Assembly (NCBI GenBank): GCA_028287135.1
Contig: JAQBQE010000016.1
Span: 1-51,683 of the forward strand
Direction: 5' to 3'
DNA: 51,683 bases
Source: Myxococcales bacterium
GTDB taxonomy: Bacteria; Myxococcota_A; Polyangia; Haliangiales; Haliangiaceae
Below the pieces are notes generated by a model, which saw nothing but the letters and a program-made list of their open reading frames with translations, did not search any database and was not told where the DNA came from. A program made the translations under genes and the position numbers. Below are positions 23,664 to 31,113 of the stretch, in pieces. How positions within the stretch are numbered: the first letter of the stretch is position 1; each line of letters opens with the position of its first letter.

Positions 23664-24967
23664 AGGATCTGGGTCGCGAGCTCGGCGAGCGGCGAGCGCT
23701 CGCCCTTCGTCAGGATCACGTGACCGGCGATCTGCTCGTTCTTGAACCGCTCGGCGACCGTGGTCAGGCCGTTGTTCGAGGAGTCGAGGTACGGATGGTC
23801 GATCTGATACGGGTCGCCGGTCAGGATGATCTTCGTACCTTCACCGGCGCGCGTGACGATCGTTTTGACCTCGTGCGGCGTCAGGTTCTGCGCCTCGTCG
23901 ACGATCATGAACACGTTCGGCAGCGAGCGACCGCGGATGTACGTCAGCGGCTCGATCTCGACAAAGCCGAGGTCGACGAGCTCCGCGTAGCTGCGGCCCT
24001 CCTTCTTGTCGGACTTGTTGAGGCCAAGGAGCAGCTCGAGGTTGTCGTAGATCGGCTGCATCCACGGGTTCAGCTTCTCCTCGATCGTTCCGGGGAGGTA
24101 GCCGATGTCACGGCCGAGCGGGAAGATCGGGCGCGACACGAGGAGCTTCGAGAACACCTGCTCCTCGGTGACCTTCTGCAGACCCGCGGCGATCGCGAGC
24201 AGCGTCTTGCCGGTGCCGGCCTTGCCGACCAGCGTGACCAGCTTGACGTCATCGTTGAGCAGCAGGTCGAGCGCGAAGTGCTGCTCCTTGTTGCGCGGCT
24301 TGATGCCCCACACGCCCTCGCGGAGCTTCTTGACCGGGACCGCCTTGGCGACGTTCTTGTCCCACTTGGTCAGCGCGCTCTTGCCGCTCTCGTCCTTGAG
24401 GGTCAGGTACTCGTTCGCGTGCAGGCCGGGCGCGTCGACGACGACGTTCCCGTCCGTGTAGAACTTGTCGATCGTGCCGGGCGGCACGAGCAGCTCGCGG
24501 TTGCCGGGGTAGAGCTCCTCGATCGAGATCTGCTCGGGCTCGAAGTCGACCGAGGCCAGCCCGAGCGCGTCGCCACGGACGCGCATGTTGACGTCCTTGG
24601 TGACCAGGACGGTGGTCGACTTCGGATCGGCGTCGCGCACCTCGAGTGCGATCTCGATGATCCGCTGGTCCATCGAGCGCGAGTCCGCGCCGGGGTTCTT
24701 GATCGGGTTCTTCGACAGCGCGACCCGGACCGTGCCGCCGTTCTGCATCTTCTGCGGATGCGACAGGCCGCCTTCGCTACGGAACTGATCGAGCTCGCGA
24801 GCGATCTGGCGGGCATTGCGACCTAGCTCGGACTGGTCCTTCTTGAACGTGTCGACTTCCTCGAGCACGTAGATCGGGATGACCACGTTGTTGTCGGCGA
24901 ACGCGTAGATCGCGCGCGCGTCGTGGAGGAGGACGTTGGTGTCCAGAACGTAATTTTTGGCCGCCAC
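23660..24967 (-). CDS. PIN-PhoH fusion ATPase/ribonuclease (YlaK/PhoH2-like)
   Basis: A protein of 435 aa. The PIN ribonuclease domain (about 1-150) has conserved acids in VLDTNVLLHD, LEEVDTFKK and STTVLVTKDVNMR. The PhoH ATPase (about 225-435) shows Walker A GKAGTGKT (about 247-254), RPIFPLGRDIGYLPG, and Walker B MIVDEAQN (about 353-360), plus ILTGDPYQID. Members combine RNA unwinding and cleavage and are linked to stress RNA turnover and toxin-antitoxin-like loci. Here the partner is not an antitoxin but a small secreted protein coupled to it by overlap. It precedes helicase and VWA genes on the same strand. Confidence 0.9.
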   Translation of the reverse strand: MAAKNYVLDTNVLLHDARAIYAFADNNVVIPIYVLEEVDTFKKDQSELGRNARQIARELDQFRSEGGLSHPQKMQNGGTVRVALSKNPIKNPGADSRSMDQRIIEIALEVRDADPKSTTVLVTKDVNMRVRGDALGLASVDFEPEQISIEELYPGNRELLVPPGTIDKFYTDGNVVVDAPGLHANEYLTLKDESGKSALTKWDKNVAKAVPVKKLREGVWGIKPRNKEQHFALDLLLNDDVKLVTLVGKAGTGKTLLAIAAGLQKVTEEQVFSKLLVSRPIFPLGRDIGYLPGTIEEKLNPWMQPIYDNLELLLGLNKSDKKEGRSYAELVDLGFVEIEPLTYIRGRSLPNVFMIVDEAQNLTPHEVKTIVTRAGEGTKIILTGDPYQIDHPYLDSSNNGLTTVAERFKNEQIAGHVILTKGERSPLAELATQIL

Positions 24968-25013
24968 TCATCAAAGGGTCCGACCCTTCCACGATGGAGT
25001 CAAACCACGACGG

Positions 25014-25961
25014 TTAGAATCGGCCCGAGATCGCCATCCCGACGGTGCTCGCGCTCGCCGTCGGCGTCACCGTGAGGGCTTCGCGAGGCGCCGTGACATA
25101 GACGATCACGGCCGTTCCCACGAGCAGGCCGCCGGCGACCGCCACGCCGGTCGCCAGATCCGCGCTCGACCCCGCGGACTCGATCTTCGACGCGGCGTCG
25201 GGACTGCAGACCAGGGGCCCGCCCGTCCGCGAGCAGTCCGGGCCGGTCGCGACCGCGTCGTAGTCCTGCTTGGCCCGGATCCCGATGATCGAGCTCGCGA
25301 TCAGCGCGACCCCGCCGCCGACCCCGAGCCCGAACGCCAGGCGCACGCGCCCGCGGCTGCGGCCTCCGCCCATGACCCGGACCACGCGCGGCGCCTGGAC
25401 CGCCGGCGCAACGTCGAGCCCCTCGAGCACCGGCACCTCGACGATCACGGTCGTGCCCGCGACGACGAGTGCCGACGCGCGAAACGGCTGACGGCCGGGG
25501 GCGCGCGCGGTGACCACGATCTCTTCGGGCTCGAAGCGCTCGGTCATCTCGCGGCGCGGCGGCACGCTCTGCGACGCGAGCTCGACCACGAGGCCCGGGA
25601 TCGCCGGATCCGCGATCTTCACGAGGATCGTGCCGAGCCTGCCGAGCACGGCGCTCGCCCGCTCGCGTGCGAACCCGGCACGGGCATCGCTCGCACGATC
25701 GAACTCGCGCGAAGCCTCGTCGTACATCATGAACGCCTTGCGCAGCTGGCCGAGCTTCTCGAGGCAGTCGCCGTAGTTGAGCGTGGTGCCGGGCGCCCGA
25801 TCGATCGCGAGGCTCCACTCGAACCGTTCGCACGCCTCGGCGTACTTGCCGGCCTTCGCCAGCTCGCGGCCCTCTTCGAACAGGCGCGTGCCCTCGGGCT
25901 TGGGCTGCGCAGTTGTGCTCGCGGAGAGCAGAAGCACGATCGCCAGCACCAGACGCCCCAT
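25014..25961 (-). CDS. Secreted TPR protein with transmembrane segments
   Basis: A protein of 315 aa with a signal peptide (MGRLVLAIVLLLSASTTAQ). A TPR pair follows (FEEGRELAKAGKYAEACERF and RAPGTTLNYGDCLEKLGQLR), a common myxobacterial envelope TPR arrangement. Then comes a beta segment with PEGA/Ig character (VVVTARAPGRQPFRA), and two hydrophobic stretches (AFGLGVGGGVALIASSIIG and LATGVAVAGGLLVGTAVIV). It probably spans the inner membrane with its TPR outside. It is in the same orientation as kinase C, with 31 bp between them, so the two may be an operon in which this protein is an accessory. Confidence 0.65.
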   Translation of the reverse strand: MGRLVLAIVLLLSASTTAQPKPEGTRLFEEGRELAKAGKYAEACERFEWSLAIDRAPGTTLNYGDCLEKLGQLRKAFMMYDEASREFDRASDARAGFARERASAVLGRLGTILVKIADPAIPGLVVELASQSVPPRREMTERFEPEEIVVTARAPGRQPFRASALVVAGTTVIVEVPVLEGLDVAPAVQAPRVVRVMGGGRSRGRVRLAFGLGVGGGVALIASSIIGIRAKQDYDAVATGPDCSRTGGPLVCSPDAASKIESAGSSADLATGVAVAGGLLVGTAVIVYVTAPREALTVTPTASASTVGMAISGRF

Positions 25962-25992
25962 CCGGCGAGGATACGCGCGTTCGGGGCGCGGG

Positions 25993-28125
25993 TCAGCGCT
26001 GGCAGGCCATCGGGTCGGCCACGCAGTCCGGGGTGGGCGCCGGATCCGGCTTGGCGGCCGGGCGCCGCGGCGGGAGATCGACGCCGACCGCCTTGCAGTC
26101 CGCGATCACCGCGGCGCGTTTGCTCGAGGACACCCGACCGAGCCAGGTCCGCGCACGGCCGACGTCGGCACGCTGACACGCAGCCACCGTGCACAGCGGA
26201 CCGCTGTCGCCGACGCTCGCGCGACACAGCTCGACGACGTCGGCGAACCGGCTCGCGGCGTACGCGGCGGCGATCTGGTCACGCTGACTCGGCGTTGGCG
26301 GCGCGGTGGTGACGACCACCGCGGCATCCGCCGGTGGCGCCGGGACGACGACCGCCGCAGCGTCGACGGGTGCGGCCTCGTTGGAGATCGCGGCATCGAC
26401 CGCGGGCGCCGTCGCCGCGTAATCGACGATCGCGCCCGTGCCCCGCGCGGGCGGGTCGGCGGCCGTCGTGGTCCCGCGGTCGGACCGCGCGTACCACGCC
26501 GCGACGCCGACCGTCACGACGACGAACGCCACGGCGCCGATGACCGCGACGCGGTGCTCGGGCTGCGGCGCGATCGCCTTCGTGGGTGGCGCCTGCGACG
26601 CGTGCGTGGAGGCGCGGCGACGCTGGGACGCGACCGACGGGGTCGCCGGGATCGACGATGCGATCGACGATGCCGCGGCGGTGCCGACCTGCGGCGGGCG
26701 CGATGCCGGTCCTGGCGTCGCAGGAAGCGGCACCGGACCGACGCCGAGCGGCGGCGTCCGCAGCGGCACCGTGGCCTTCTGGATCGGCAGCGTGGGGTGC
26801 CCGTCGAGATCGGCGACGCCGCGACCTGCCAGGCCGGACGCCGGGAACGTCCTCACCGCGGTCGCACTGACCTTCACGGTTCGCCGCTCGTCGGTACGCA
26901 CGTTCGCCATGCCGTGCGACGTCCACCGCTGGGACGACATCGGATCGTCGTCCGCGGGCGGCACCGCCGAGGAGTCGGAGCCGACCGCCGGAAGCTGCCG
27001 GCTGAGATCGCGGACGTGGGCGAGATCGAGCTCGACCGCGTCGGGTTCCGCGATCTCCGACGGAATCGGCTCGTTGGTCACGGTCACGCCCTCGGGCGCG
27101 TCGCGAAACTCCATCTCGAGCCACGGCTCGGGACGCTGACCGAACAGCTCGCGCATGAACCGGCCGAGCGCCGACGGCGACAGCTGGGCGTTGATCCGCG
27201 CGGCGAGGGCCTCGATCGCCTCGAGCAGCTCGTCCGCCGACTGGTAGCGCTCGTCGGCGGGCTTCGACAGCAATCGGACCGACATCTCGTCGAGCTCGCG
27301 CGGCAGCCCGGGACGTCGCGTCGACGGCGGCGGCGGCGGCTCGTTGACGATCGCATCCATGTTCTCGAAGTCGCTCGCGCGCTTGTACAGGCGCTCGGTG
27401 GTCAACATCTCCCACAGCACGATCCCGAGCGAGAACAGGTCACTCCGGCGATCCAGCTGGGCACCGCGGCACTGCTCGGGAGACAGGTAGCTGATCTTGC
27501 CCTTGACCGCGCCCGACTTCGTCTCGTGCGTGCGGTTCTCGGCCTTCGCGACGCCGAAGTCGACGACCTTGACGCTGCCTTCGTAGCTGATCATCAGGTT
27601 CGACGGCGACACGTCGCGGTGCACGATGCCGAGCGGCCGACCATCGAGCCCGAGCCGATCGTGGGCGTGATGAAGCCCCGCCGCGGCTCCACCGATCACG
27701 GTGAGGATGCACGCGAGTGGAATCTCGCGACGCAGCGAGCGCGCGCGATGCAGCAGGCCGCGCACGGTCTCGCCGTGCACGTACTCCATCGTGAAGAAGT
27801 ACGACTCGCCGAGCTTCCCGATGTCGAACACCTGGGCGACGTTTGGATGATTGAGCTGCGCGGCGAGCCGCGCCTCCTGGAGGAACATCTGCACGAAGCT
27901 CGCGTCGTTGGCGCGATCGCGGAGGATCCGCTTGAGCACGACGTAGCGCTCGACCGACGCGACGCTGGCGCCGCGCGCGAGAAAGATCTCCGCCATCCCA
28001 CCCGTGGCGAGCTTCGCCAGGATCTCGTATTGGTTCGCCGTGGATCCGACCTCGCCCAGCCCCTGCACGGTCGCGGCAAGTGTACCGGCTCGGCGGTCCA
28101 GGATGCGATTCGTGTCGGGTTTCAT
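25993..28125 (-). CDS. Membrane-anchored Ser/Thr protein kinase (kinase C)
   Basis: A protein of 710 aa. After an N-terminal extension of about 30 residues comes the kinase domain (about 32-300): LATGGMAEIFLA glycine loop, VVLKRIL lysine, HRDVSPSN, VVDFGVAK, and KISYLSPEQ. A Pro/Ala-rich linker (about 330-520) leads to a single membrane helix (about 522-545). A Cys-containing C-terminal region follows (LCRASVGDSGPLC, VAACQRAD), probably a small helical, disulfide-bearing sensor. It differs from kinases A and B in having no PEGA domain. The gene is divergent from the small lipoprotein at 28239. Confidence 0.92.
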   Translation of the reverse strand: MKPDTNRILDRRAGTLAATVQGLGEVGSTANQYEILAKLATGGMAEIFLARGASVASVERYVVLKRILRDRANDASFVQMFLQEARLAAQLNHPNVAQVFDIGKLGESYFFTMEYVHGETVRGLLHRARSLRREIPLACILTVIGGAAAGLHHAHDRLGLDGRPLGIVHRDVSPSNLMISYEGSVKVVDFGVAKAENRTHETKSGAVKGKISYLSPEQCRGAQLDRRSDLFSLGIVLWEMLTTERLYKRASDFENMDAIVNEPPPPPSTRRPGLPRELDEMSVRLLSKPADERYQSADELLEAIEALAARINAQLSPSALGRFMRELFGQRPEPWLEMEFRDAPEGVTVTNEPIPSEIAEPDAVELDLAHVRDLSRQLPAVGSDSSAVPPADDDPMSSQRWTSHGMANVRTDERRTVKVSATAVRTFPASGLAGRGVADLDGHPTLPIQKATVPLRTPPLGVGPVPLPATPGPASRPPQVGTAAASSIASSIPATPSVASQRRRASTHASQAPPTKAIAPQPEHRVAVIGAVAFVVVTVGVAAWYARSDRGTTTAADPPARGTGAIVDYAATAPAVDAAISNEAAPVDAAAVVVPAPPADAAVVVTTAPPTPSQRDQIAAAYAASRFADVVELCRASVGDSGPLCTVAACQRADVGRARTWLGRVSSSKRAAVIADCKAVGVDLPPRRPAAKPDPAPTPDCVADPMACQR

Positions 28126-28208
28126 CGGTAGAGGTGGGGCGCCGACGCGCCGGTGGGCGCCGGCGAACCGCGGAGGGCTCCGAACTGGCCGAGGTCATAC
28201 GCACGGCG

Positions 28209-28234
28209 GTGAGCACGCCGGTTGCTGTGCTCAC
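28209..28234. promoter_or_regulatory. Perfect 8 bp inverted repeat in a divergent promoter gap
   Basis: GTGAGCAC (28209-28216) and GTGCTCAC (28227-28234) are exact reverse complements with a 10 bp spacer. The right arm ends 4 bp before the ATG at 28239. It may be an operator for a regulator of kinase C and the lipoprotein, or an RNA hairpin that hides the ribosome-binding region of the lipoprotein mRNA. Confidence 0.45.
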
Positions 28235-28238
28235 ACGC

Positions 28239-28415
28239 ATGGTGAAACGATTCGCGCGGATCGCGTGTGTGCTGGTGGTTGCCGGACTTACCAGCCAGGC
28301 CTGCATCTACGGCAAGAGGCGCGGTACCGGGACCAACCTCGGCTCGGGCTTCGGGAGCGACGACGACGGGCTTCCACCACCGGGCCGACCGCAGGTCACC
28401 GAACCGCAGCCCTGA
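28239..28415 (+). CDS. Small putative lipoprotein
   Basis: A protein of 58 aa. MVKRFARIACVLVVAGLT is a short basic-hydrophobic leader, followed by SQACIYG, a weak lipobox with Cys at about residue 22. The mature peptide is rich in Gly, Ser, Pro and Asp and has no recognisable fold. The start at 28239 was taken because upstream in-frame codons lack signal-peptide character. It is divergent from kinase C and convergent with the diguanylate cyclase. Small orphan lipoproteins are common in this kind of genome; this one is a moderate-confidence call. Confidence 0.5.
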   Translation: MVKRFARIACVLVVAGLTSQACIYGKRRGTGTNLGSGFGSDDDGLPPPGRPQVTEPQP

Positions 28416-28439
28416 GTGACGCGCGCGAGGCGCGCGACC

Positions 28440-30647
28440 TCAGCTCGCCTTGAGCTTGGTTTTCGCGGCCTGCGCTTCGGTCCAGGTCACGGTCCGGTTC
28501 CGACCGGTGTGCTTGGCGTGATAGAGCGCGAGGTCGGCACGCTCGATCAGCGTGGTGCGATCGCGGCCATCCTCGGGGAACGCGGCGATGCCGATCGACT
28601 CGGTGACCGACAGCGGTCCCTTCTCGGTATCGACGACGACCTTCGAGATCTCGATCCGGATCCGCTCGGCGATCTGCTTGGCCTGCACGACGTCGACGTT
28701 GTCGAGCAGCACCGCGAACTCCTCACCACCATAGCGCGCGGGGACATCGATCTTGCGCGGGACTTCCTGCAGCACGCGCGCGACGCGGCGGAGGACCTCG
28801 TCACCGACCGGGTGGCCGTAGCCGTCGTTGACCTTCTTGAAGAAGTCGATGTCGCACAGCAGGACCGCGAACTTGTGGTTGTGGCGGGCCGCGCGCTCGA
28901 GCATCTCGGCGAACCGGGTCTGGAACGTGCGGTGGTTGGTGAGACCGGTGAGGCCGTCGGTCGTGGCCATCGTCTCCATCTTCTTGTAGAGGAAGCCGTT
29001 CTCGAGCGAGATCGCGACCTGGTTCGCGATCACGGCGAGCATCTCGCGGACGTCCTTGCCGAACCGCTTCTCGGCGCGGGCGACCAGTGTCAGCGTGCCG
29101 ACCGGCTCGTCGGCAGCGAGCAGCGGCAGGACGAGCAGCGACTTCGCGTCCTCGAACTTGATCTTGCGGGTGAAGATCGGCGCCGAGACCTCGCGAGGCT
29201 CGCCGCCGCTCGGCAGGTAGTGCCGGTTCTTGACGACCATCGAGGCGAGGCCGGCGTTGTCCTTGAACTCGAGGTCGGTGAGCGTCGCGACGTCGACGAT
29301 CCCCTCGCCGCCCGGCCGCACGCGCACGGCGGCCACGCGGTGGCGCAGGCGATCCTTCTCGTACATCGCGATCACCGCGACATCGAACTCGGCGATCGCG
29401 CCGGCGGCGTCGAACGCGGTCTCCATCACCTGCTCGGGAGTCAGCGCGCGACCGAGCATCGCGGTCGCCTGATAGAACCGCTCGTGCTCGTACTTCGCGC
29501 GCTCGACCGCGCGGAACACCTGCTCCGACTGGACGACGCGGAGGACCTGGTGGCTCGCATCGGCGAGCAGGTCGCGATCCGCCTCGGTGAACGGGGCATC
29601 GCGGTCCGCGGCGAGGATGCCGCGAAGATGCGTGTTCTCGATGATCGGGACGGCGACCAGGGCAACGCCCGCGCGACCGCCATCATAGTAGGTGAGCTGA
29701 CCGGGCTTGGTCGCGGCACACAGCAGCGGGGCACGATCGCGAACGACGGCGCCGAGGATCCCGGCCGACGCGAGCCGCGGCGTCTCGGTGATGTCATCGG
29801 CGTCGGAGACGACCTCCTTGAGCTTCACGCGCTCGCCGTCGTCGTCGATCCACAGCAGGGCGACCGTGCGCGCACCCAGCGAGCGCTTCAGCGTCGCCAG
29901 CACCCAGCTCGCGGAGTCACCGATCATCCCGACCCCGCCGATCGCGAGCAGCCGCTCTTCCTCGTCGCGGACGCGCGGGGCACGGCTGGCCGGTCCGAGC
30001 GCCGCTGCGATCAGCCGGTAGTCCTTCGCGGATTCACGCAGCGCGGACAGCTCCTCGTCGAGGCGCGCCGCGCGGCGGCGGCGATAGCGTGCGGTCAGGC
30101 CGCGCAGCAGGAGGACGTGCGCGAACGCCGCGCCGCCGAGGTAGATCGCGTGAAGACCGGCGGCGAGCGCGGTGTGCTCGGTGATCCCGCTGCGAGCGAG
30201 CAGCGCGCCCTCGAGGAGGAGCGCCGCGCCGAACGTGGCGATCGCGCCGGGCCGGGCGAGCACGGTCATCGCGAACGCGACCAGACCATAGACCAGCGGA
30301 TACGCCGGCGACTCGAGTCCACCGGTCACCGCGATCACGACATGAGCCCCCGCGACCAGGGTCAGCGCGAGCTCGAGATCCGCGAGGTCGGTCGCCGCGG
30401 CGAGCCAGTACGACGCGCGCTGGGCCCGGGCGGACGGCGCCGCGAACTGCATGCGGCGGATCACGGCGGTCGCCATCAGCGCGGCGATCGCGACCACGAC
30501 CATCGTCATCGGGACGCTCGGCGTCTTCGCGAACACGTCCGCGCCATCGGCCCCGCCGACACCGACGACGGCACACGCGACCGCGCCAGCGACCGCGCCA
30601 ACCGAGACCTTCGCTGCGCGACGCAGCGCGCGGTGCAGAGCCCTCAC
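28440..30647 (-). CDS. Membrane GAF-GAF-GGDEF diguanylate cyclase
   Basis: A protein of 735 aa starting at GTG 30647, whose GTGA overlaps the TGA of the upstream FtsB-like gene. The N-terminal third has about six membrane segments (residues 11-190). Two GAF-type sensory domains follow (about 250-400 and 420-565). The GGDEF domain (about 575-730) has GGEEF at 640-644, the ACDIDFFK-like CDIDFFKKVND metal site, and the product-inhibition I-site RxxD (Arg631-Asp634) five residues before GGEEF. It is thus predicted to be an active, feedback-inhibited synthase of cyclic di-GMP. The longer frame reaching 31595 runs across the FtsB gene and is not real. Linkage to a divisome gene is unusual. Confidence 0.9.
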   Translation of the reverse strand: MRALHRALRRAAKVSVGAVAGAVACAVVGVGGADGADVFAKTPSVPMTMVVVAIAALMATAVIRRMQFAAPSARAQRASYWLAAATDLADLELALTLVAGAHVVIAVTGGLESPAYPLVYGLVAFAMTVLARPGAIATFGAALLLEGALLARSGITEHTALAAGLHAIYLGGAAFAHVLLLRGLTARYRRRRAARLDEELSALRESAKDYRLIAAALGPASRAPRVRDEEERLLAIGGVGMIGDSASWVLATLKRSLGARTVALLWIDDDGERVKLKEVVSDADDITETPRLASAGILGAVVRDRAPLLCAATKPGQLTYYDGGRAGVALVAVPIIENTHLRGILAADRDAPFTEADRDLLADASHQVLRVVQSEQVFRAVERAKYEHERFYQATAMLGRALTPEQVMETAFDAAGAIAEFDVAVIAMYEKDRLRHRVAAVRVRPGGEGIVDVATLTDLEFKDNAGLASMVVKNRHYLPSGGEPREVSAPIFTRKIKFEDAKSLLVLPLLAADEPVGTLTLVARAEKRFGKDVREMLAVIANQVAISLENGFLYKKMETMATTDGLTGLTNHRTFQTRFAEMLERAARHNHKFAVLLCDIDFFKKVNDGYGHPVGDEVLRRVARVLQEVPRKIDVPARYGGEEFAVLLDNVDVVQAKQIAERIRIEISKVVVDTEKGPLSVTESIGIAAFPEDGRDRTTLIERADLALYHAKHTGRNRTVTWTEAQAAKTKLKAS

Positions 30648-30982
30648 GGAGTCACCTGCCCGGCCGGTGGTGCGATCCGCAGCACGAGCTCGTCGGGATA
30701 CGCCATCCCGAGGTCGGCGCGCGCGCGCGCTTCGATCGCGCCGACGTCGCTGCGCAGCGCTTCGATCGCGCGCAACAGCTCCGCGTTGTCGCCGGTCAGC
30801 ACGCCCTCCTCGGTCTCGAGCTCGCCGAGCTGACGCTCGAGCGTGACCGTTCGCGGATCGCGCTGGAGGACCTGACCCGGCAGGTAACCGATCACCATGG
30901 CGACGACGATGGCGAGACCCAGCCGGGTGCCCCATCTCCGGACCGCCGGAGGCACATGCATGTCGGCGAGGACGCTCGGCAC
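30644..30982 (-). CDS. FtsB/DivIC-like septum formation protein
   Basis: A protein of 112 aa (or 105 aa from Met8). A single membrane helix (about 17-36, GLAIVVAMVIGYLPGQVL) is followed by a coiled coil (about 43-85, TLERQLGELETEEGVLTGDN), and then the family motif ARADLGMAYPDELVLRI. This is the bitopic layout of FtsB/DivIC, which with FtsL and FtsQ activates septal wall synthesis. It is the upstream partner of the GGDEF gene, overlapping it by 4 bp, and is divergent from the esterase lipoprotein. The 131 bp upstream should hold its promoter. Confidence 0.85.
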   Translation of the reverse strand: MPSVLADMHVPPAVRRWGTRLGLAIVVAMVIGYLPGQVLQRDPRTVTLERQLGELETEEGVLTGDNAELLRAIEALRSDVGAIEARARADLGMAYPDELVLRIAPPAGQVTP

Positions 30983-31113
30983 CGTAGGTCGACACTACGG
31001 ATCGTGAGAGGCCGGGCAACTTTTGACCTGCCGGAACACGCGGTCCTGTGCGAGGTCTCGACCGATCCGTTTGTGCTGGAATTACGGCGGCCTGTGTGTA
31101 CGCTGCCGCCCAC

